Positions 1-5,973 of a stretch of 6,562 bases of DNA are shown here, one piece after another (position 1 is the first letter of the stretch; each line of letters opens with the position of its first letter). Origin of the DNA: an uncultured Spirochaetaceae bacterium (GTDB lineage: Bacteria > Spirochaetota > Spirochaetia > Sphaerochaetales > Sphaerochaetaceae); contig CANRIJ010000082.1 in assembly GCA_947630635.1 (NCBI GenBank), positions 1 to 6,562 on the forward strand. The letters run 5' to 3'. A model generated the notes under the pieces. It was given only the letters and a program-made list of their open reading frames with translations. It did not search any database and was not told where the DNA came from. A program made the translations under genes and the position numbers.

Positions 1-330
1 GAGTTCATCCTCCTCTATCATTTCAGCCGCATAATAGCCAGAAGAAACCAAGAGATATGAAAGAAGCCTATTAAGGACCTTTAGGTATTCATCGAAATTT
101 TGGTAAGACTTTTTGATATATTCTCCTCCACCACCCTTTAAGGCGACTCCAGAGTGAAGCCGAAAAGCATCACCTACGGCTATAAGGCGAGCAAATTCCC
201 TCTCTGCTTTCTCCAGGTTATCCTCTCTATCTGAGAAGAGCCTTATAGAGTCTTCGCTTAAAGTCTCATAATATGATTTGATTTTCTCCTTATTCTCTTC
301 TACATAGGCATTTAGGTTTTTCTTAACCAT
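1..330 (-). CDS. Hypothetical charged protein, 3' end cut by window edge
   Basis: An open frame of 110 codons runs from an ATG at 330-328 to the left edge without a stop, so the C-terminus is missing. The start is well fixed: an in-frame TAA lies only five codons upstream (345-343), no other start codon lies between, and a Shine-Dalgarno AAGGA (342-338) sits 7 bases before the ATG. The visible part begins MVKKNLNAYVEENKEK and is rich in Lys, Glu, Tyr and Leu. It has no signal peptide or clear membrane segment and looks helical and cytoplasmic. A GGGG stretch at about residues 76-79 separates two charged helical parts. I do not recognise the family. It follows the lipoprotein gene by 52 bases with no terminator visible between them, so it is probably the next gene of the same transcript. 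The reading frame is confident; the function is unknown. Confidence 0.72.
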   Translation of the reverse strand, partial: MVKKNLNAYVEENKEKIKSYYETLSEDSIRLFSDREDNLEKAEREFARLIAVGDAFRLHSGVALKGGGGEYIKKSYQNFDEYLKVLNRLLSYLLVSSGYYAAEMIEEDEL

Positions 331-382
331 AGTCTCTTCCTTTTACTGAAGATAACCACGATTGAAAGAATGGAAAAGAAAA

Positions 383-1225
383 TTAAGTATAGAGTCCAGT
401 CAATGAGAGGGTTCCTATTTGTCTTAGAGTTGTGTTTGAAGTATTGTTGAAATTAGAGAACTCTGCCTGAACAACCACATATATTGCGAGCTGGTAGTCA
501 ACGTTATTTGAAAGCGCTCCTAGACTGGCTAAATTCTCTGATATCTCGTTTCCTACAATATTTGAGCCAAAGTATGTGCTCTCAGGAGACCTATTTGTAA
601 AATTGGTGCCATTATATCTCAAGAGCTGAATTGGAAAAGATATACTATCTTCTGTATCATTGAGGTCTATAAGATTCAAAACCCCATTATTTGAGTCCAG
701 ATCAAATGCAAAATTCCATTGATTATCCACAAGATTCAAATCTGGGTATACAACAGCCTCATTGTTTTCAGTGACATTTATATTGTCTCCTAGTATCGGT
801 TTTCTAAACTGGAAGACGCCATAGTCAATATACTCTGACTCCTCATTATAAGAAGTGTTATAGCTTGAAGTGACAAATGGCACACCCTGGTTTTGGTCAA
901 AGAAAGGCATACCCTCTGTTGCATTGCAATAAGTGTTATTCATTTCGCTTACTGCTGATGAGAAACCAGATGAGACCTGATTTGGATTTGGCAGAATCTG
1001 ATAGAATAATGCGAGTCTTGGAAATCCTGCTTTGTAATTGAATTCTCCACCTCCAGGAAGCGCTGAGTTATTTAGTCGAATTCTATACTCAAGGTCATAG
1101 GCAGATCCTGAAACGGTTGATGTTGAATAATCGCTCCAAGTCAGGGAGTAGATATTCGGGATACCGCAGGATGTAAACAAAATAAAGAGGGCACATATAG
1201 AAAAGAATAGAATATTCCTTTTCAT
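383..1225 (-). CDS. Predicted lipoprotein of unknown function
   Basis: A 280-residue protein with a classical lipoprotein leader: MKRN, a hydrophobic stretch at residues 5-17, then FTSC with the presumed lipidated Cys20. The lipobox is relaxed (Phe at -3, Leu at -4), which spirochaetes tolerate. The mature part is rich in Asn, Ser, Tyr and Thr, with many short predicted beta strands, few charged residues and no catalytic motif I can name. It is probably anchored in the inner or outer membrane facing the periplasm or surface. Cys100 is the only cysteine after the lipid anchor. A GGGAGG-type ribosome site (1235-1230) lies only about 4 bases before the ATG. The gene starts 23 bases after the TPR gene and is probably cotranscribed with it. 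The Asn-rich composition differs from the Lys/Glu-rich housekeeping proteins upstream, as often seen in fast-evolving lipoproteins. Lipoprotein status is fairly sure; the role is unknown. Confidence 0.85.
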   Translation of the reverse strand: MKRNILFFSICALFILFTSCGIPNIYSLTWSDYSTSTVSGSAYDLEYRIRLNNSALPGGGEFNYKAGFPRLALFYQILPNPNQVSSGFSSAVSEMNNTYCNATEGMPFFDQNQGVPFVTSSYNTSYNEESEYIDYGVFQFRKPILGDNINVTENNEAVVYPDLNLVDNQWNFAFDLDSNNGVLNLIDLNDTEDSISFPIQLLRYNGTNFTNRSPESTYFGSNIVGNEISENLASLGALSNNVDYQLAIYVVVQAEFSNFNNTSNTTLRQIGTLSLTGLYT

Positions 1226-1248
1226 GTGCCCTCCCAGTCTAATTTAGA

Positions 1249-2280
1249 TTAGTTTAATGAGCTAATGTAAGAATCAAGGTCTTTTGCAATCTGATCTATT
1301 TCTGCATTAAGCTCAGCCTCAGTCATTACCGGATACTCAAGAGTTGCCTCTCCATCATCTGTCCAGTAGACATTGAGATCTGTGTATCTTCCTGGATAAG
1401 TCTCATCAAGAAGTGTGAGTGCAGACTCTGCATCATCAAGCGAAATTGACTGCGGATAAGTTATTGTGGCATTTCTAGGACCTGCAGTTATTGTGATTGG
1501 CACAATACTGCCTATAGTTCTCTCTATGGTAAAGTCCTCAGGATTCTCTATCTCCTTGCCCTTCTCAAATTCGTAAGAGCCACTTTCATCTGAGAGCTGG
1601 GCAATTCTGGTTACTGCGATTCTTGCATATTCGCCGTTATCCTCACCATACTCACCAACAAGCTGCTCATAGGTTGCAAGCGCAAGTTCAGTGTCGCCCA
1701 TCTTCTCATAGAGTCTTGCTGAATTGAAGAGTGCTCTAGAGCCATATAGGCCATTTATACCATAGTCATCCCAAAGAGAATTGTAAATCTCAAGAGCACC
1801 ATTGACATTATTCTGGTACTCGTAGATTGCTGCCTGATTCATCTTGGCTAGCTGTGCAAGGTATGTATTAGGCTGCTTATCGATGGCTTTTTTATAGTAG
1901 TTATAGGCCTCGCTATAGTCCCCAAGATCAAAATAATAGTCTCCGAGGGTTATATTTGCCCTTGTAACCGGATAGCTATTTCCGCTCTTTGATGCGAGCT
2001 TTATTGCACTTTCTAGGAATGCGCTCTCAGCTTCACTATACTCTGAGTCCTCTTTATCAAGCTCTAGAAGGCTTTCATATTGAGTCTTAACAGAATCATA
2101 CTCATTAAAGAGATTGTCTTTTCTGACATCAAGATATACGAAAACAGCAATTACTATTCCGATAGCGACTAGAAAAGCAACCCCTAATGAGATTAGGAGG
2201 ATGTAGTGCCTCCTAATCCAATTATCGGCACCGTTTGCTACTTTCTCAGTAACAGTCAGCTTTTTATCGTCTTTCTTCAT
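1249..2280 (-). CDS. Membrane-anchored tetratricopeptide-repeat protein
   Basis: A 343-residue protein with a short Lys-rich cytoplasmic N-terminus, one transmembrane helix at about residues 27-50 with WIRRH just before it (an inside-positive signal anchor), and a large extracytoplasmic part. Three TPR-like helical hairpins are visible at about 107-138 (LGDYYFDLGDYSEAYNYYKK), 143-174 and 183-214 (ARLYEKMGDTELALATYEQL). Residues about 250-320 form a separate beta-rich C-terminal region, followed by a final helix. The layout (N-terminal anchor plus periplasmic TPRs) resembles YfgM/TPR_21-type proteins, which help chaperones and protein traffic at the inner membrane, but the C-terminal region is not typical and I do not assign that name. 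TPRs normally mediate protein-protein contacts. The ATG lies 14 bases after the rpsA stop with only a weak G-rich site (GGGA, about 10 bases away), so translation may be coupled to rpsA. Its place directly after rpsA suggests expression tied to growth. Confidence 0.88.
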   Translation of the reverse strand: MKKDDKKLTVTEKVANGADNWIRRHYILLISLGVAFLVAIGIVIAVFVYLDVRKDNLFNEYDSVKTQYESLLELDKEDSEYSEAESAFLESAIKLASKSGNSYPVTRANITLGDYYFDLGDYSEAYNYYKKAIDKQPNTYLAQLAKMNQAAIYEYQNNVNGALEIYNSLWDDYGINGLYGSRALFNSARLYEKMGDTELALATYEQLVGEYGEDNGEYARIAVTRIAQLSDESGSYEFEKGKEIENPEDFTIERTIGSIVPITITAGPRNATITYPQSISLDDAESALTLLDETYPGRYTDLNVYWTDDGEATLEYPVMTEAELNAEIDQIAKDLDSYISSLN

Positions 2281-2294
2281 TACTGGTCTAGTCC

Positions 2295-3986
2295 CTATTT
2301 CTTAAGGATGTCAGCAAACGGATTGTATGTATCTCCGTCGTCTTCATCTTCTTCGGCCATGTATTTAGCCATCTCTGACTCCTGGCTTCTCTTGATCATC
2401 TCCTTGATGGAGAGTGAAAGCTTCTGAGTTGAAGGATTGACTTCGAGGACCATAGCAGTAATTGGTTCGCCAATCTTCTCCTTGTAGGACTCAAGGATGG
2501 AGTCCTTGTACTCTTCCTCTGGAGCAACTAGATTGTATTTTGCAATCAGTCCCTCGATATCCCCAGGAACCTTTACAAATACGCCAAAGTCAGTTACTGA
2601 GGAGATGGTTCCAGTTATCTTGGAATACTTTGGATAGTCTTTTCTAAGCTGCTGCCAAGGATTATTGGAGAGATTCTTTACAGAGAGCTTGATTCTTCTT
2701 GCCTGAGGCTCAACCTTTGAGATTGCTACCTCAATGACATCTCCCTCTTTGCAGAATTGATCCATGTTCTTGATTTTTTTAGTCCAAGAGACATCGTCAA
2801 TATGCAAGAATCCATCAATCCCATCCTCGAGGTTTACAAAGGCTCCTGAATTGGTGACTTTTACAACCGGTGCCTTAATGACCTTTCCAACTGGATAGCG
2901 CTCTGTGATGGTATCCCAGGGATTCTCCTCAAGTTGCTTGATTCCCAGCGATACTCTCTTCTTATCAAGGTCATAGCCAAGGATCTTCGCAGATACAACA
3001 TCTCCAATTTTTGCAAACTGGCTTGGGTCTGAGATTCTCTTTGTCCAAGAGAGCTCTGAGACATGTGCTAGTCCCTCAATGCCAGGCTCCATCTCAATAA
3101 AGAGTCCGAAAGAGGTAATCTTTGTAACCGGCTTCTTAATTACATCTCCAACATGGTATTTCTCTTCGAAATTTGACCATGGGTCTGCCTGCATATGCTT
3201 TAAAGAGAGATTGATCTTCTGTGTCTCAGGATCGATGTTAATAAGTCTTAGTTGAACAATCTGTCCCTTTTTCACAAATTCCTTGGGTCTTGTGACATGG
3301 CCCCATGACATATCATTGATGTGAAGCAGTCCATCAAATCCACCGAGGTCAATAAATGCGCCAAATGAAGTAAAGGATTTTACTTCTCCCTGAACAACGT
3401 CTCCAATCTGGACGGTCTTGAAGAAGGCATCCTTATTCTCCTGTATCTTTCTCTCAAGATATTCACGCCTAGAGACAACGCTCTTGAGCTTGTTTCCAGC
3501 ATGGAATTTGTCAATTATGAAATAGTCAGTCTTTCCAATGAGAGACTCGGGATTCTCTACTTTCTGAACATCTGCCTTAGATAGTGGACAGAAGCCTCTG
3601 TAGTCAGCTCCCAAATCAACCTCATATCCGCCTTTGATTACCTTTGTGAATTTCCCGAGTATGGGAGTCTTCTCTTCGGCGGCCTTTTTAAGCGACTCTG
3701 ACTTCTCTTTTGCCTCAGCTCCCTTCTTGGAGATGACAATCTGTCCTCTTCCATCATCGAGCTTGACAATCTTTACAGCTACCTTGTCTCCTACCTTGGG
3801 ATTCTCCATGAACTCATTGAGTGGGACCTTCCCCTCTGACTTATAGCCAATATCGACCAAAACCAAATCGTCATTTAACTGTACAACAGTACCGGTTACG
3901 ATCTGACCGACTTCTAACTCAGGAATTGACATAAGATGCTGCTGCAGGTAGGACTGCTTCTCAGCAACTTGATTTTCATTTTCCAC
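2295..3986 (-). CDS. rpsA: 30S ribosomal protein S1
   Basis: A 563-residue protein with six S1 (OB-fold) domains at about residues 25-88, 106-172, 194-264, 279-351, 366-438 and 454-530. Domains 3-6 show the typical S1 pattern, for example VKSFTSFGAFIDLGGFDGLLH and the repeated SWTK segments; domains 1 and 2 are more divergent, as in proteobacterial S1, where they bind the ribosome. The protein recruits mRNA to the 30S subunit through the later domains. Length and six-domain layout match long-form (E. coli-like, about 557 residues) S1 rather than the four-domain Firmicutes form. It ends in an acidic segment (EEDEDDGD, about 545-552). The start is a GTG at 3986-3984 behind AGGAG with 7-base spacing; the first in-frame ATG is codon 19, and no other conventional start lies between the cmk stop and the GTG. 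It follows cmk by 39 bases, a neighbour pair seen in many bacteria. Notably it shares the cmk reading frame (see findings). Confidence 0.97.
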   Translation of the reverse strand: MENENQVAEKQSYLQQHLMSIPELEVGQIVTGTVVQLNDDLVLVDIGYKSEGKVPLNEFMENPKVGDKVAVKIVKLDDGRGQIVISKKGAEAKEKSESLKKAAEEKTPILGKFTKVIKGGYEVDLGADYRGFCPLSKADVQKVENPESLIGKTDYFIIDKFHAGNKLKSVVSRREYLERKIQENKDAFFKTVQIGDVVQGEVKSFTSFGAFIDLGGFDGLLHINDMSWGHVTRPKEFVKKGQIVQLRLINIDPETQKINLSLKHMQADPWSNFEEKYHVGDVIKKPVTKITSFGLFIEMEPGIEGLAHVSELSWTKRISDPSQFAKIGDVVSAKILGYDLDKKRVSLGIKQLEENPWDTITERYPVGKVIKAPVVKVTNSGAFVNLEDGIDGFLHIDDVSWTKKIKNMDQFCKEGDVIEVAISKVEPQARRIKLSVKNLSNNPWQQLRKDYPKYSKITGTISSVTDFGVFVKVPGDIEGLIAKYNLVAPEEEYKDSILESYKEKIGEPITAMVLEVNPSTQKLSLSIKEMIKRSQESEMAKYMAEEDEDDGDTYNPFADILKK

Positions 3987-3993
3987 TTGACTT

Positions 3994-3998
3994 CTCCT
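3994..3998 (-). promoter_or_regulatory. Shine-Dalgarno site of rpsA, fixes GTG start
   Basis: AGGAG on the minus strand, 7 bases before the GTG at 3986. It matches the anti-Shine-Dalgarno core and supports GTG over the internal ATG at codon 19, which would cut off the region leading into the first S1 domain. Confidence 0.85.
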
Positions 3999-4016
3999 AC
4001 AATATTGTATTTTTCG

Positions 4017-4033
4017 GACTCTAACTTAGAGCC
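4017..4033 (-). other. Small inverted repeat overlapping the cmk stop codon
   Basis: On the minus strand CTCTAA-G-TTAGAG is a perfect 6-base inverted repeat around one base (4031-4019). In RNA it can extend outward by a G-U and a G-C pair, giving about 7 pairs with an AGU loop. The cmk TAA stop (4028-4026) forms part of the stem. It is followed by an A-rich, not U-rich, stretch, so it is not an intrinsic terminator. It could be a structure in the rpsA leader or chance; a regulatory role is inference only. Confidence 0.4.
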
Positions 4034-4658
4034 TATGCATAGTACACAAAACTTTCTCACAAACTTCATCTATAGTCAAGGTAGAGGTATCTATATAAAT
4101 GGCATCATCTGCCACTTTTAGTGCCCCTACTTCCTTTTCTCTATCTCTTTTATCTCTCTCTTCAATGCCCTTTAGAACCTCTTCTAAATCAACGCCCTCT
4201 CTCTCCTTCACTCTACGAGACGCCCTCTCCTCAGGGGTTGCATCAAAATAGAATTTGTAGTCGGCATTTGGAAAGATTACGGTAGTGGTATCTCTGCCCT
4301 CAGTTATGATATCCATTCCCTCTGCGAGCTTTCTCACAAGGCTATTTACAATCTCTCTGAGTCTCGGATCAGATGAGACTGGCGATGAGTATTTATCAAC
4401 CTCTGGCGTATGAAGCCTATTCTCTGAATCTACTCCATTAATGCAGATGTTTCCGTCTTTGACGCTTATTTCTGTCTTAAGTGCGTTTTCCAAGACCGAG
4501 TCTCTATCCAGTGGGTCTCCTCCCCTATCTAGCTGACTCAGAGTGAAGGCCCTATAAAAAGAGCCGGTATTCAGGTAGTACCAACCGTTTTGATCAGCAA
4601 GGCGCTTTGCCACTGTGCTCTTTCCGCATCCGGCAGGTCCATCTATTGCTACAATCAA
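4026..4658 (-). CDS. cmk: Cytidylate kinase (CMP/dCMP kinase)
   Basis: A 210-residue kinase that transfers phosphate from ATP to CMP and dCMP, feeding CTP and dCTP pools in the cytoplasm. Visible signatures: P-loop GPAGCGKST (residues 7-15), the acceptor-site segment NTGSFYRA (30-37), SDPRLRE (96-102), the EGRD motif (120-123), an Arg-rich lid region (ERASRR, 144-149), ERDKRD (167-172) and the C-terminal ADDAIYID (183-190). Length is slightly below E. coli Cmk (about 227). The start is TTG at 4658-4656 behind a perfect AGGAGG with 6-base spacing; the next in-frame Met is residue 115, which would delete the P-loop. The TTG overlaps the rluB stop as TTGA, implying translational coupling. Odd points: Asn30 replaces the usual Asp, GRDTTT replaces GRDIGT, and Lys175 sits where E. 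coli has a substrate-binding Arg. Family assignment is firm. Confidence 0.95.
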   Translation of the reverse strand: MIVAIDGPAGCGKSTVAKRLADQNGWYYLNTGSFYRAFTLSQLDRGGDPLDRDSVLENALKTEISVKDGNICINGVDSENRLHTPEVDKYSSPVSSDPRLREIVNSLVRKLAEGMDIITEGRDTTTVIFPNADYKFYFDATPEERASRRVKEREGVDLEEVLKGIEERDKRDREKEVGALKVADDAIYIDTSTLTIDEVCEKVLCTMHRL

Positions 4659-5413
4659 GGCTTTCCTCCTTTTTTGCCTTCGGCTAGGGAGAGAAGAGAG
4701 AAGACTTCCTTCTTGGTGAGATTTCTGTAGTCTCCTACTTCTAGATTTCCCAAAACTACGCTTCCAAATCTAACTCGTGTAAGGGATTTTACTCTGTATC
4801 CAAAGTATTCGAATATCTTTCTGATTTCCCTGTTCTTTCCCTCTGTGAGTGTGACAAAGAAATAGAGGCGGGTATCAGGAATATAGTCGTATCTCTTTAT
4901 TTTGTAAGGAGTCTTTTCATCGATGTAGATACCGCTTAGCGCCCTCTCCAAGTCCTCATGCTTTACTGGATAATCGAGTTTTACAAGGTATTCCTTCTCA
5001 ATCTCAAATTTCGGATGAAGCATCTTGTTCATAAACTCTCCATCGTTTGTGAAGAGAACAAGGCCATTTGAGTCTTTGTCAAGGCGTCCTACGTTAAACA
5101 GCAGATCTCTGTACTTGGTGTCAATCAGATCTCTGGCATATTTAGTCTCATTTGGGTCATAGTTGGTGCACACGTAGCCTCTTGGCTTATTTAAGGCTAC
5201 ATAGTACATGGTTTCAACCAGCTCTATAGTCTGGCCATCCACCTGCACAACATCCTCCTCTTCTACCTTAGATCCAAGCTCTCTCACGACCTTGTTGTTG
5301 ACCATGACCCTGCCTGAGAGAATAAGTTCATCCGATGCCCTTCTAGAGGCAACTCCTGATTTGGCCATATATGAGTTGAGTCTCATTGGAAATCTGCTTT
5401 TTTCTTCAGTCAA
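4655..5413 (-). CDS. rluB: 23S rRNA pseudouridine synthase, RluB-like (RsuA family)
   Basis: A 252-residue enzyme that isomerises a uridine to pseudouridine in 23S rRNA. Residues about 10-58 form an S4 RNA-binding domain (RLNSYMAKSGVASRRASDEL). The catalytic domain follows: LNKPRGYVCT (74-83), the catalytic motif GRLDKDSNGL (109-118) with catalytic Asp112, and the late motif EGKNREIRKIF (191-201) with VRFG (214-217). These match the RluB/RluE/RluF/RsuA family; NREIRK with an S4 domain favours RluB, whose E. coli target is U2605, but the exact site cannot be read from sequence. The start is taken as TTG at 5413-5411, overlapping the scpB stop as TTGA, with AAGGAG 7 bases upstream. The alternative is ATG at codon 10, which lacks a ribosome site and would begin right at the S4 domain. 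Its stop overlaps the cmk start. Location next to scpB is common in many bacteria. Confidence 0.93.
   Translation of the reverse strand: MTEEKSRFPMRLNSYMAKSGVASRRASDELILSGRVMVNNKVVRELGSKVEEEDVVQVDGQTIELVETMYYVALNKPRGYVCTNYDPNETKYARDLIDTKYRDLLFNVGRLDKDSNGLVLFTNDGEFMNKMLHPKFEIEKEYLVKLDYPVKHEDLERALSGIYIDEKTPYKIKRYDYIPDTRLYFFVTLTEGKNREIRKIFEYFGYRVKSLTRVRFGSVVLGNLEVGDYRNLTKKEVFSLLSLAEGKKGGKP
4665..4670 (-). promoter_or_regulatory. Shine-Dalgarno site of cmk, fixes TTG start
   Basis: A full AGGAGG on the minus strand, 6 bases before the TTG at 4658. It lies inside the end of rluB and strongly supports the TTG start, because no other start codon could preserve the P-loop. Confidence 0.9.
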
Positions 5414-5973
5414 AATAGCTCTCCTTCTTCAGTGTCAGTGAATTTGAGTCTGTCTTCTCCCTTGAGCTTTGGGAGCTCTGATATGCTTTTTAGGTTGAAT
5501 TCATAGAGGAATTTTCTCGTTGTGCAGTATAGATTTGCGTGATTGCTATCTCGTCCAGTGACTTTTATGTAATCTCTCTCCCTGAGAAATCTGACAATAG
5601 AGTCGCTTGTTGTGACTCCTCTGAGCTTATCTATCTCAAAGCGGGTGACGGGCTGCTTGTATGCAATTATGGAAAGAGTCTCAAGAACAGCCTTTGTGAG
5701 TCTCTTGTCAACTTTTTTCCCATAGGTTTTTCTAAGCATTGGATAGAGTTCATGAACAGGCTGAAATGAATACAGTCCCTCTTCTTCAGAGAGAAAGAGA
5801 GCTGAATTTCTCTCCTTGTAGTGCTCTTTTAAGCCCTTTAGAGCCTCTAGGGCGTCTTCTTTATTTAGTCCAGTCAGAGAGGAGATCCTCTCTAGCGATA
5901 GAGAGGTGTTTTCCAGAAAGAGAATTGCCTCGACTCTCTTTTCATCCTCTAAAAGCTCTCTGATATCACTCAT
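5410..5973 (-). CDS. scpB: Segregation and condensation protein B
   Basis: A 187-residue partner of ScpA and SMC. Dimers of ScpB bind the ScpA kleisin and regulate the SMC ATPase during chromosome compaction and segregation. Two winged-helix domains are expected: residues about 7-85 (VEAILFLENTSLSLERISSL at the start) and about 92-165. The second carries the strong family signature ETLSIIAYKQPVTRFEIDKL (98-117), then RGVTTSD, a RERDYIKVTGR wing and LYCTTRKFLYEFNLKSISELP (148-168). Length is normal for the family. ATG at 5973-5971 overlaps the end of scpA by 8 bases (ATGAGTGA), with a modest GAGG about 9 bases upstream inside scpA, so the two subunits are probably made by coupled translation. 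Its own stop overlaps the rluB TTG start by 4 bases. The last 20 residues are acidic and polar. Confidence 0.96.
   Translation of the reverse strand: MSDIRELLEDEKRVEAILFLENTSLSLERISSLTGLNKEDALEALKGLKEHYKERNSALFLSEEEGLYSFQPVHELYPMLRKTYGKKVDKRLTKAVLETLSIIAYKQPVTRFEIDKLRGVTTSDSIVRFLRERDYIKVTGRDSNHANLYCTTRKFLYEFNLKSISELPKLKGEDRLKFTDTEEGELF
5421..5426 (-). promoter_or_regulatory. Shine-Dalgarno site of rluB, fixes TTG start
   Basis: AAGGAG on the minus strand, 7 bases before the TTG at 5413, inside the last codons of scpB. It favours TTG over the ATG nine codons later, which has no comparable site. Confidence 0.75.

Noticed and set aside
331..382. Terminator or promoter between the lipoprotein gene and the left-edge gene
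   Set aside because: The 52 bases contain no stem followed by a T-run and no convincing -35/-10 pair; only the ribosome site of the next gene is visible.
2206..2427. Forward-strand open frame of 73 codons
   Set aside because: It lies opposite the TPR start and rpsA end, has low-complexity Ser-rich composition, and has no context; a shadow of the real genes. The same holds for the other short forward-strand frames across 2462-5963.
2861..3064. Minus-strand open frame of 67 codons inside rpsA
   Set aside because: It is out of frame within strongly conserved S1 domains and has Arg/Gln/Ser-rich shadow composition.
3998..4009. TACAAT in the palindrome as a -10 box for an rpsA promoter
   Set aside because: No -35-like hexamer lies 16-18 bases upstream on the minus strand, and the transcript would begin at the Shine-Dalgarno site, leaving almost no leader.
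4017..4033. Inverted repeat as an intrinsic terminator after cmk
   Set aside because: The stem is short and AU-rich, and it is followed by A-rich rather than U-rich sequence in the transcribed direction.
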